From Chlorella sorokiniana (Eukaryota > Chlorophyta > Trebouxiophyceae > Chlorellales > Chlorellaceae), in the NCBI GenBank assembly GCA_025917655.1, contig CP084618.1, positions 682,001-746,000 of the forward strand: a stretch of DNA of 64,000 nt. The letters are read 5' to 3'. Every line of letters begins with the position of its first letter. Positions within the stretch are counted from its first letter, which is position 1. The position numbers were made by a program, and so were the translations under genes. The notes beneath the pieces were generated by a model. That model had not been told where the DNA came from. It did not search any database and worked only from the letters and a program-made list of their open reading frames with translations. Below, piece by piece: positions 11,001 through 24,500 of the stretch.

Positions 11001-14000
11001 GAAATGGATGTTGGCATGCGGCGGAAGCTGGGCATGGGAAGCTGCCAACATGGCAAGCAATTGCAGTTGCTCTCATCCCCTGGGACATCGCTTGGCGTAT
11101 CACATGTTGCGGCTAATGTGTGCCTCTGCAGATTGAACACTTGGATCGCAAGGTTCAACTTCGGGTGCAAATCCAAAAACCATTCAAATATTGTGATGGA
11201 CATAACGTACTTGGTGCTGCTGCACCAAGCTTTGGCGAAAGGATTGAACGGATGGTAAGCCATGCGTACCACACTTACATTGATTAAGTCTGAATCTTGA
11301 TTCTGATTTCTTTTGGTGTAATACTGACTGTTGCAGATGCATCTTCCCAACACGCAACTCCTCTCAGCTTCATTTGCAGAGAGTTTCGTTCAAGATGACA
11401 TTGTCATTTTCCACCGGTAGGCTTGCAATCAACACCATCACTGGGCTGATTGTCACCGTGATGCATCCACCATTGCCATTCAACCGATTCAAAGTGCTGC
11501 ATGCAGAGATTACTTCCGTGTCACCAACTGGATGAATCCCAATGTGCAGCGGCCAAAGTACATAATTGGGCGCTACATGAACGAAGTATCATCGCTCCAT
11601 GCAAGGTATGCCTATGATATCTGATAGCGGGTGTTGCGTTTATATTGGTTACTAAGATGCCAATCCTGACAGCAGACTTGTGGAGCAATGCAACACCCTC
11701 GACGAGGTGTGGGTGCCATCGGCCCATCATGTGGAAGTATTTGCTGCAGCTGGGGTTGATCGAACCAAGCTGGTAGTGATTCCTGAATCTATCGATACCA
11801 ACTTTTTGATCCCAACAAAGTTCCACCACTACCATTGCCTGGGTAGGCGTGGATGCCAGATACAGTCACTGCTCCCCTTCTGAAACATCAGGCAGCTGAC
11901 CTTGACAGACTTTTGACAGTCTGGCAGTCTTCTCTGTAGGCGAAAGGCATTTGTGTTTCTCAGTAACTTCAAGTTTGAGGAGCGCAAGAACTGGAAGGCT
12001 TTGATCTGGTGAGCCGGCTTGGCTTAACATGTGGCCATCATCTTCCTTTCCACCAACACTGTTCCATGCTTCTCTTTGCAGGGCGTTCTGCGACGCATTC
12101 TCCAACAGTGATGACGTTTCACTGTACATACATACAAACCTGTATGGTAAATTCAACAAGATGGACCTCATCATGGAGACCATACAAACTTTCATTGAAT
12201 CAGCTGTTGTGGGCCATACAATGCATAAGGGCAAGGCGACTATCCCCCACATTGCACTCACGGGTCGCCCCCTGTCCACCAGCGACATGATGTCCTTGTA
12301 TAAGGCGTCAGATGCGTTTGTGTTGCCCACACATGGCGAGGGGTGGTGAGCAGGACTTGCTGTTGCATGTTGCTGCCATCCACTATGCATCATCAACCTC
12401 ATGCATGCAATGCAGGGGCCTCCCACTCCATGAGGCCATGGCTATGCAGTTGCCAACTATTTCCACTGCCTGGGGTGGTAACACCCAGTTTATGACACCT
12501 CATAACTCATACTTGATTCGGTAAGGTTTCACAAGCTTACTGTCGCCACTTGTACAGGAAATCACCGGATAGGCATGTACTGCAGAGTCAGAGAACTTGA
12601 AAGCAGCGACCCATATGATGACTGGTTGCGAAACATGCGGTGGGCCAAGCCTGATGAGAAGCATCTTGCGAAGCTTCTGCGGGTGAGCTTGATTGATTGA
12701 CTCTCCAGCTTGCTCAGCAACCATGCGGGTATGTAGAGCATCCATGGAACACAAACATCAACATTTCATTGAAAATGCATGACAGGAAGTTTACGATCAA
12801 CCAACCAAGGCCAAGCAAAAGGCGCAGCTGGCAAGGCAGGACATTGTGTCAAAGTACAGCAACGAGGCTGTAGCACACCAAATTTTGCAGCGTTTCAAAT
12901 CCATCGAGTTGAAGTTGCAAAAACCAGCTCAGCCTGCCGAGCTGAGATTCGGCTATCAATTTCAATGGTGCGCAATTTGGTCTTGCATTTGACTGGCAGC
13001 TTCAAAGTTATCCAAATGCCGCTTCTTGCCTTGATACAGGACAATTGCCGCAGACGTCCAATTATGTAGCTCCATGCCTTCTGCGAAGCGTTTCATTCCC
13101 AATAACTCATCTTTCACAAGCAAAGATTCAGTGGAGTCTTTGTGCTCATCTGGCAAGCCTGTCAAGCTTGCTTTTGTCACGCCTTACCCACCAAGGCATG
13201 ATGGGCTTTCAGAATATGCATCCAATCTTCGCACTGCCCTGCTGGAACAATGCAAAAATCTTCAGGTGAATCCAGCCCTGCTTGAGCAGCTGTTGCCGTA
13301 TGCTGAGCTTTTGATCTTTTTTCTTCAGCTGCAGATTGACGTTTTTGCAGTCGTTCTTGATTTCTGGAATGCTGAGCATGAGGATTATGACAAGAACATT
13401 GGTGAAGGCTTGTGTTATGTATCAACTTGGTATTAAAGAATCGCTCTGCTGATTTGCTGTATTGTGAAATGTAGTCAAGCACAAGATCTGTCGCGAGTCA
13501 TACTCGGATTATGAGACTGCTGCACAATCAATCAACCAAGACTATGATGGTGCCATTTTGAACTTAAAGCTAGGTGAGCAAACACCACTTTGCTGCATCA
13601 TGGATGTGTTTCGAAAGCTAATCTCAAGTGAAGCTGCACACTTATTTTTCTGTAGGAGCGCTTGGCGGCACGCAGTGTGCCTTAGCCATCTGCTTTGCCA
13701 AGCTCCTCGCAAAACCCCTCGTTACGATAGTTCATTCAATCACACATAATGTAGATGATGCCTATCAGGTAAGCGTTTGTATGCCACATGCAAACGGAAA
13801 ACATGACTGTAAACACAGACGCTGCCCTTACAGGCAACATTAATGCACACTTTGGCGGAGTCAAGTGCTGCTATCGTGTTCAGTGAACGAGCGAGACTCG
13901 AGCTTGATACTGCCATTGGTTACCTTCCTGCCAACAGCAATATACTTCAGCCGGCAAACATTCATGTCATTCCTCATGGAGCTCATACATTACCTTCACT

Positions 14001-14757
14001 TCCTGATAAAGAACAAAAGAAAGCCAAGCTAGGGCTAAAAGGCAAAACAGTACTGATAACAATTGGATATCAAGGTCCAGATAAGGTAAGTAGGAAGATG
14101 CTTATAAATGATGTCCATGTTGTTCTCCTGACAGAATGCTGTAGCTGCAGGGGATTGACCATGCAATGCGAGCTGTGGCACTCTTACCAAACACAACCAG
14201 ACAAGACCTGATTTATGTTGTCGTCGGGCAGCCTGCGGACTGCGGCAGGCGCTGCGTTGACCATTACAGCACAATTGAACAATTGGCGAATGAACTTTCG
14301 CTAACAGATCAAGTTCTGACGATCAACGAGCACCTTTCACAGGTAGAGGAGAAATCATACCTTGCAATTTTGTGACGTTTAGGTCAATCTAACTTTGAAG
14401 GTTTACTTGCAGGATGCTTATCTCACTGTCCTGCAAGCAGCGGACATCTATCTAGCCATGTACCCTGAAGACCTGCTTCCCCATCCTGCAACGTTCTACG
14501 ATGCTTTAGCCAATGGCTGTGCTATGCTGACTACATCATCAAAGGCTGCTTTGAGTCATTTGCCTCAAGATGCTGGACGCATTACATGGAGCACGGCGCC
14601 TGAACTAGTCAGCAGAGAAATGTTTGCTATGCTTGACAATCCTGTCGTGCTGGCAGGTATGCAAACGGCTGCATGGCAGGCCAGCAGAAGCTTCAGCTGG
14701 CAGCGTTCTGCATATTCGCTTCTAGGCGCTGTACTAGCTCCATTGCTTGTAACATAA
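8029..14757 (+). CDS. Giant LamG-LamG-GT4-GT4 membrane protein
   Basis: One long multi-exon gene, my estimate about 1,500 residues. ATG at 8029 leads into a membrane anchor (LFAFVFIYTALHCIHLHFLL). Exon 1 (8029-9107) holds a LamG/concanavalin-like domain (TFSAWLKPE, WTHVAVSLHPQNGSVSVYIN). A second one spans about 8990-9700 (WQHVAVAYDAMDAKVQFYVN, HGHIADAVVWNKAL). A middle region (9.75-11.1 kb) is not recognised. The first GT4 domain (about 11.3-12.9 kb) has TLDEVWVPSAHHVEVF, LVVIPESIDTNF and a full E-x7-E motif (HGEGWGLPLHEAMAM). The second (13.1-14.75 kb) starts KLAFVTPYPPRHDGLSEYAS, then GALGGTQCALAICFAK and NIHVIPHGAH; its acidic motif is altered (EDLLPHPATFYDALANG). The frame slips at the T-run 11803-11807. 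The stop is at 14755-14757, just after a TGTAA. Whether the middle exons all belong to one transcript is inferred from continuous strand, spacing and splice sites. Confidence 0.65.
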
Positions 14758-16055
14758 TAAACAAAAAACTTACATGCACAACCGGCTTTTGAAGCTCAAG
14801 ACATGGAGACATAACCATCGGCAACTACGGCTGATCAGCATGACAAACATTGAAGGAACACTAGAGTCAGCTGCCCCTTGCGTGGGTCCTTCACTTGGGA
14901 AGAGGCGGGCAGGGCTTTGGCGGGGAGGGGGCGTGGGGGAGTCATGGCGTGGGCTTGGGTGGGTCTAAGCCGGATGAAGGAGTGGACCCCCATCAACATA
15001 AACAGGTTTCAGTGCAAAAGCAGCCGCGTCCGTCAGCTGTGCCATCACTTTCCTTCTCCATTTTGCTCTGGGTTGATGGTGGAGAAAGTCAAGATAACGG
15101 GGATTGACTGCATGCCTGCAAGAAATACTGTCACGAGTGAAACGAAGAACACAAGGAACTTTTGTAGTTGTAAAAACACAGACTACCCCACCCAGCGTCG
15201 AACACAAATGACTTGCCTTGAGCTAACAAGCGCCCCAGCACTGGTCATGTAACTTGCGCTTTGTAGGCTTGTCAGAGGCCAAGACTGGTCACAAGGTTGT
15301 GAGCAGCTTCCACGAGAACAGCCAAACCAACCTCAGAGTGCACGTTTGTGCCCTTCACAATATGCCTCGTGATCAGTGGCCTGCCTTCAGTTAGTGCTAA
15401 CTTCACATGCCGTTGTCACAAACTGGGCAGCTTAACCGCCGTCGCTGCAGCCAGAGCGAGGGGACAGCAGGATTGCAGCAGACGCTCTCGAACATTGCAG
15501 AAAGGCAAAGCAAGGTTCTAAGCCAACCCCAGCATGAATATCAAGCAGACAGCTCCACTGTTTGAATCTATCAAGATAAACAAATTTGCCTGCTTCCACG
15601 AGAACTCCACAGCAGAAACTGTGTCAAATGTGAATGCGAGCACTCCCAATGGCTGCATTAACCCAAAGCCAACAAGTCCCCTCCCCTACTCCCCACACCC
15701 ACCCACCCACCCACTTGTTCACAAGGGCTACCCGCCCAAGTCAGGCAGAGTATTGAAGGGAGTAGGCATTTTCTACAGGCAGTAGCGCTTCCTCGTCAAC
15801 GATTAATGTTCGCAAATGTCTGTTCTATGCCTACAGGTTCGCGCAAAATGTTCGCGAACAGGCCGGGTTATCCCTGACGTTCGCCACCTGTCTTTTTGGA
15901 CTCAACACACTGTTTCAGGAGAATAGTGCCGTAACGGAACGCCCAAAAGACCCTGTTTCTTCTGCGTAAGTACTGCCTGTCCAGGCACTACGCAAATGCC
16001 CTTTCCGCTCTCCTCTGCACAGTTGGCGCTTAACCTCTAACCAGTGTATAATTTA
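14758..16055. other. Intergenic stretch
   Basis: About 1.3 kb with no exon I can support. It includes a short run of CCCA units (about 15698-15714) and the presumed promoter of the GT90 gene. Short open segments on both strands lack motifs and plausible splice partners. Confidence 0.4.
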
Positions 16056-18044
16056 ATGGCAAGAAAGAGACAATCGAAGCCTAAATCATGCATCCGTTTG
16101 GTGTCGGCGTTGGCCATATTCGTGACATGTTTTGTCCTTATTCAGTTTGCACCTACAAAGAGTGCAGGTATGATCGTGTGTACATCTGTCGTATCGTATG
16201 CGGTTGTGTGACACTGTTCAATCTTACTCTGCAGCGCCTGCAAGCTGCGTCACACTCAAGAGTCAGGTAGGAGCCGTTTACATCTGTGAACTAGTACAAT
16301 GGTCTGCGACGACTTAATCGTGCCAATCTGCAGGCAGAAGGCAATGAGCTTCAGTGGAAAGCAAGGGTTGCAAATGAGTTACGATATTTCAAGGAGGGTG
16401 TAACCAGGGAAGGCTTATGGAACATAGCTACTTATTTGTCACCTTGGAGCCTGGTCGTTCATCTCACGTCAGACCGGGAAATATGGATACCGCCACAACC
16501 GTTTGTTCGACCATTGCCAGATGATATTGCCAGGGTTGCTTTCCCAAAGTATGCGTTTGGTGCGTCTTGCCTTGTGCATGCATAGGTTTGCTGAACAATA
16601 CATGCTAACAAGTCGAATCGTTTCTGCAGGCTCGCTTGCAGCCCTCCAACTCTACTTAAAAATGCGAAGTCAGTTCCAGACGTGACGATCGTGCTCTTCT
16701 TCACTGCAAATTGTATATACACGCTCTCCGATTTGGCCCTGCTGATGAATTACGACCTTGCGACGAAGGATGTGCCCATGACTGCACCATGGAAAGATTG
16801 GCTTGGGAAAGATGTTGATAGGCGTGCTAGAGCAACACCACCATTGAATGTTACTATTGCTCCTGCTCTGCACTATCAAACTGCAAGCTGGACCCCCACC
16901 AGCCTGGAGTGTCGGGACTGACTTTTCCCCAGTACGATTGGGTTTGGGAGCAGCAGGTGACCTACAGGCCTCCCACCCAACATGATTTTGGCAGTACTTT
17001 CTCTTCTGAGCTTTCATTTCATGATGATGTAGGACTTCACTGACGGCAGCGTCGACCGCAAGGATGGTTTACAACATGTAGCATGGGAACAACGGAAGCC
17101 CATGCTGGTATTTCGTGGCGGTATTAAGAGTGACAGCATTCCCTTCAGCAGTAACAGTGGTTTGAAGTCCATTCGGGGTCGTGCAGCTCACCTAGCACTC
17201 GAGTTTCCAACGTTGTTGGACATCAAGCTGACAGACCCTGTCTGCTCACCTCCAGTGCCTCCCAACTGCCGGGACCCCAAATTAAGTTTGGAGCTTTATG
17301 ACACATCGTGAGTAGCAGAGCTCAATCAAGCTTGCACATGTTTGGAAATGGACATTGAACTTTTCTCATCTTGCAGGCCCAGCAGATTTTTGACTTATAA
17401 AGAGCAGCTAGCGTACAAGTACCAGTTAGATCTGGATGGACACGGCGGTACGTTCAGGTTTAAACATTTACTGCTCACCGGCTCTCTGGTGTTCAAAGTT
17501 GATTCACCCATGAATCAATTCTGGATGCCACAACTTGTCCCTTGGGTAGGTGTATGCTCTGCTCCGGTTCCACAATGATCTAATAACTAACAGTGAACTC
17601 AATGTCCTGTGACTAGGTGCACTACATCCCTGTTCGATGGCATGATTTTGAAACTGACCTTGTAAAAAAGGTTCAGTGGGCAGTTGCCAACGATGCAGCC
17701 GCAAAATCCATCATGCTGATGGGCAGAAAGTTTGCACAAGAGGAGCTGACTGATGCTATGGTAACTCGCTATCAAGAAGAGGTGTGCTGTGATTGCTGTT
17801 TTTGCACACGGCCAGTGGTTGTCCCTGGCTTGAATGAGCTTCACGTTCTGTGCAGGTTCTTAGTCAGCTGGCACTTCTACAAAACCCTCCCTTCCCAAAA
17901 CTTGATGGATCCGTCAAATTCTGTTGTGCTCTGATTCCCGACGGAGATGAGTGGATGCACTACAAGGCAAAGTGCCTCCAGTACGAGGGGACATGTTCAA
18001 CGGATGCAAAAGGGAGCATCAACTTCAATGGCTTAGTACAATGA
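16056..18044 (+). CDS. CAP10/KDELC-type glycosyltransferase (GT90)
   Basis: Family GT90 enzymes (fungal CAP10, animal POGLUT1) transfer glucose or xylose in the secretory pathway. ATG at 16056 encodes MARKRQSKPKSC followed by a membrane anchor (LVSALAIFVTCFVLIQFAP), so it is type II. Diagnostic blocks follow in order: DFTDGSVDRKDGLQHVAWEQ, KPMLVFRGGI, SIRGRAAHLALEFPTLLDIK, FLTYKEQLAYKYQLDLDGHG, TFRFKHLLLTGSLVFKVD, FWMPQLVPWVHYIPVR, then a helical C-terminus. The LDLDGHG...FRFK...SLVFK order is the hallmark of the family. The stop is 18042-18044 and TGTAA lies 23 bp later (18067-18071). The frame slips at the C-run 16893-16897; one more C joins the flanking blocks. Neighbouring genes to the left are also glycosyltransferases, which suggests a shared surface or glycoprotein glycan role. 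Confidence 0.85.
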
Positions 18045-18066
18045 AGCTTGCTGTTTTCGTATGCTT

Positions 18067-18071
18067 TGTAA
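18067..18071 (+). terminator. TGTAA polyadenylation signal of the GT90 gene
   Basis: TGTAA 23 bp after the stop codon, the common green-algal signal. Confidence 0.5.
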
Positions 18072-18617
18072 TGCCTCTTGCAAATATTAGCACTTATTTC
18101 ATTTTTAACTTGGCTGTATGTGTCCTGAGATTTGATTCCAAGACAATGGAGGAACAAGAGACCCTTACTCAGAAACCTTGAATATGTTTTGGGCAGGTAC
18201 TCAAATACATCGATCTCTTTAGAGTTGTCGAACCTCAATCAGTGTGAAACTGCTTGATGCAGTGCCAACAGTTACCGATGGATGACGGGGCCAGTTCTTC
18301 TTCCGCACTGGCCTCCTCTGTCTGAAAAGTGCATGAGTGCATGAGAGGAGTGCTGTCGCGCTGCCAGCAGTGCAATACTGCCCTGCTGGGGAGCATATTG
18401 GTGTTGGCCAGCGGAGCAAGCAGGACGGCTGTTTTTATTTCAAGACCACATTCACACTCTCTGATCATGGGGCAATTGCATGGGGCACTTTGGCTTACTC
18501 ATTGCCACGAGCGAAGGTGAGCATATCGCGAGGAAGCCTGGGCCAAGTGCGCACGAAAGCGCCGCCACTGGCTGTTTGTATCTTCTCTCCCTGATCATTG
18601 CAGCATCTATCCAAATG

Positions 18618-18622
18618 TTACA
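18618..18622 (-). terminator. TGTAA polyadenylation signal of CK2 alpha
   Basis: TGTAA on the minus strand about 90 bp beyond the CK2 alpha stop. Confidence 0.45.
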
Positions 18623-18712
18623 CTGCTAGTGGTGTACGCAAACATTCTCGCCACGGCATAATCCTGGCGCAGGGCGATGCCGCTGGTGACGCTGCCCGGG
18701 CTGCTGCACGGC

Positions 18713-20947
<2,235 letters not shown>

Positions 20948-21577
20948 TTGCTTGGGCACGGCAGACGAGGCGGCCGCGGCGTGGAGGGAGAGGGCACTCT
21001 GCAGGGCAAGAGGCAACAGCGGGTGGGCAGCAGGTAGGGCAGCCAGCAGGCCGGGCAGCGTGCATGCACTCTGTGGCATCCCTGACCAGCAACAACATCC
21101 CAGTTGTGCATATGGTGATAAGTGTAGCCAGCTAAAAGCCGCAGATGGCCCCCACCTAGCGGTGCAGCAGGCGTGCACACCCCGGATACAATAAGAGCTC
21201 ACCCCAGACACACGACGCTTCGTCTCAACGCCAGACGTAAGAGAAAGCCTCGTAGCTAGCAGAAAAGGTGTGGCAGTCGCGAAAGCGGAGACCCCGCGCA
21301 CTCTCATACAAGGTTTTGGCTAACAAGCCGTTCTATGCAAAGTCAGGGCATGCTCGGGAAGCAGGGGCCTCAAGCCAGACCCCGTACTGCGCCTAGTACA
21401 TCTCCCTTCCGAAAGCCGCACTTCCCTGCTGCGTTGCCTCCCCGCACAAATTATTGAGTCAGGAGCAAATACGACTGGCTCAGGTTTTCGTGCTGTCTTC
21501 TCGCTGATCGCACGCGATTCCCTCGCAGCCGAGCAGCTGCACCGGAAGTGGGATGCAGGAAGTGTGTTATCTTTGAA
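20948..21577. other. Divergent intergenic region of CK2 alpha and the PNUTS-like gene
   Basis: About 630 bp. The minus-strand half (20948-21307) stays open in the CK2 frame and may be a 5' extension. The rest holds the two promoters. No repeat or RNA gene was seen. Confidence 0.4.
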
Positions 21578-24500
21578 ATGGAGGCCGACATAGACGCAGC
21601 GGCGGAGGACCATGCGATGCTGAGAAGAACACCAACTCTGAGGCCTTGAGGAGCTCCTCAGAGGAAGAGAGCTCAGGTGAAGCTGCAAATTGGGCGGGGC
21701 GCTGTTGCGAATCGCTGCTTCACCACCATCCATCCATGGTCGTCACTGGCTGCTTTGGGCTTGTGAGCTCTGGGTTGTCATTGGAATTGTGAGCACATGT
21801 GTTCTTGCACGCACTGTCAGCACCGCATGTTGTAAACGCATTTGTCTATTGCAGAGTCTGAGGCCTCCAGCAGCAGCAGCAGCGATGAAGACGACAAGAA
21901 GCCCCTGGCCGAACGCACCTCCGCCACGCAGCGTGCGGCCAGGAAGCCGCCTGGAGAGGAGGGCCGCAAGCGAGTCAACAGGTTCCCAAAGATTCCCAAG
22001 CACATGCGTTGCGGCAGGTGTGCACCGGCCGCGCCGGACGCAAGCCACGGGGCAGGCAGGGAAGGCTACGCTGCGCATGCCTGTGCTGGCTCACTCTCTC
22101 GACACCGCAAGCACCGCGCGTCCATGCACTGCCCCCGCAGATGCGAGAACTGCCTCAACCCCCAGCGTAAGAAAGCCTGCATCCCTGCTCGGCAGCGCAT
22201 GGAGCAGCAGATGCGGGAGCAGCGGGGCGGCGGCAGCAGCGCGGCGCACGCCCCTGCGGCGGCAGCGGCCAAGCGCCCCACCGACGACCCCTTCACCCGG
22301 GCGCTGACTGGCATCCTATCCAGCGGCGGCGGCGTGGTGCAGGATCGCCACGTGGGCATGCTGCTGCAGCTGGTCAAGCGCGCCAGGAGCAAGCCGCACC
22401 GCACCGCGCTGCTGGTGGTGCTGCAGCTGTCGGCGCCCGAGGTGCAGCGCCAGGCGGTGGCCGCCGGGCTGCTGCTGGACCTGCAGGACTGGCTGCGCGA
22501 GTTCGTTGCGGAGGGCAAGCAGGCATTGGTGCAGAAGACGCTGGGCTGCCTGGACAGGCTGCCCGTCACGCTGGCCGCGCTGCAGCCGCCCTGCGAGCTT
22601 GGCAAGATGGTGGGGCGCCTGCGCAAGCACGAGAGCTTCGGCAGCCCGGTCGTTGAGCCCGCCAAGCGGCTGGTGGCAAAGTGGAAGGCGGTGGTGGAGC
22701 AGGGCGCCAAGGGCGGCGGCGCGCCTGCCAACGCAAGGTCCGCACGCTGCGCTCACGCGGCCCAGCCTGGCAGCACTCTCGGCCCACCCGCGCCACCACA
22801 GGGCCTCTTGCATGCACCACTCCTTGGCGGCATGTGTAATTGCTGCTCTGCACACGCCAATGTTGCGGATGCGGCGGTGGAACCGGGCACCTGAATCTCA
22901 GATGGTCGCAAAGCTTGCGGCGCCCGCTGGCAGACTTGTTCGTACCAGGCCCCACTTGGCTGTCACAAAGCGTTGATGCACAGCAGACATGAAGCTTGCT
23001 GCTTGCCCGGCTTCCCTGCTCGCAGTTCTGCACCGCCTGCGGCGGCTGCCAAGGCGGCCCCCGCCGCTGCCGCCGGCAGGGCGGCCCCGCCCCGGCCCGA
23101 CCCGTGCCAGCCGCCGCGGCCAAGCCAGCGGCGGCAGGCAGGCGGCGGCGCCCTGGAGGAGCAGGCGTCTGGCAGCCTGGCTGTCGCGGAGGACGGAGAC
23201 CTCTTCAAGGGCACCGACAAGCAGCGGACGAGCATCAAGGAGGCGGGGCCCCGGCCAAGAAGGCGAGCAGGCGCTGCCCTGAAGCACCCGCATGCCATGT
23301 GCCCATGCATGTCCTTCGATCACTCCATCCCAGACAGCGCATGTTGCCTTTGCCCGATGCTGTGCTGCTGCGCTCCATCCCTCGACCACCTCCTTTTCTA
23401 CAGGTGGCCACAGTGAAGACCATCATCGTGGAGCCGACACGGGGCAGGGCCATTGCCGGCGCGCAGGCCGGCTCTGGTGCTGGCGGCGGCGCCGCGCCCA
23501 AGGGCCAGGCCGGGCCCGGCGCGTCCAGCGGGGCCCCCCGCAGACGGACGTCGCCAGGGTCAGCGCGAGTCCTTTCAGCTCGCTGGGCGGCCTGGGCAGC
23601 GGGGTGACGGTGGTGGGGAGCGGGGGCGGCGGGCTCAGCCTCGCGCTGCCCACGGTGGGCAGCGGGTTTGGGGGCGCCAAGGAGCGTGCGGCGGCGGCAG
23701 CGCGACGCGTGCCCTCGCCCGAGCCGCAGCCCCGCAAAGAGAAGGGGAAAAAGTGTCGTGGCAGAAGGATGACGCGATGGTGGGCGTGCGCTGGTTCCGC
23801 AAGGTGGGCCCCAGCACTGTCAGGCCAACCAGACATTTCAGCCTTAATTTCATGTGGAGAAGCAGCACAGCAAAGTCTATGCTGGAAAGGTCGTGCGCTT
23901 TATCGGCCCGCCTCCAAAACATTGCTTCCTGCTCGCAGGACGACCCGCCGTCTGCCGCTCAGCGCGACGCCACGGTGGATGGTCCGGTCGGCGCCGCCGC
24001 CGCCGCCGCTCGCGCTGCATCCCCACCCAAGTTTGAGTCGGCTGCCAAGAAGGAGCACCTGTCGGAAGCCGCGGCCTTGCGGCAGCATCGCGCAGAGGTG
24101 GGTCCACCTGCTATGTGCCAACTGCGTATCCCTGTTCCCTCTGCCATGCTGTTTTATGCCTCTGCTCTGTCGCGCTTCAATGTTCAAAGAGGATGGTCTG
24201 TCGTGTTGACCTTGAGCGTGAGCAGGCACTCACAACATCGGAATGCATGATGCATGCAGGAGGACCAGGAGCGCCATGCCATGGACCAGCGGCTAGAGCA
24301 GATGGTGCCCGCCACGGCTTGGACGAGCCCGCAGCCCAACGATGCGCTGTCAGCGGCGCAGCAAAGCCCCGCGCCCCGGCCGCCGGGAAGACAGCACGGA
24401 GGCGGCTCGCGCAGCGGCCGCTTGCCACCAGGTGATGTATCTTTTGTTGTCTTTATGTTCTGACTTCAAAGGATGAGGATGTGCTGTGCTGAGCTGTTTG

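Larger units (their letters stand above)
18045..18712. other. Orphan coding-like fragment at the composition boundary
   Basis: Between the GT90 stop and the CK2 stop. A plus-strand open segment (18337-18594) encodes GEHIGVGQRSKQDGCFYFK then FTLSDHGAIAWGTLAYSLPR, followed by a good donor (AAGGTGAGC at 18514). It has no start, no stop and no downstream partner, because CK2 begins on the other strand. The YCPAGEH..FTLS...AWG layout faintly recalls the N-terminal part of GH9 endoglucanases, but this is weak. The CK2 3' UTR ends here, with a minus-strand TGTAA at 18618-18622. Confidence 0.3.

Noticed and set aside
14774-15252. Open plus-strand segments after the LamG-GT4 gene
   Set aside because: Short, of odd composition, without motifs or splice partners; more likely 3' UTR and spacer.
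1-18600. The lower-GC island as an integrated viral or bacterial block
   Set aside because: Its genes have many GT-AG introns with the same acceptor style and the same TGTAA signals as the rest, so they are resident nuclear genes. An old transfer is not excluded but nothing shows it.
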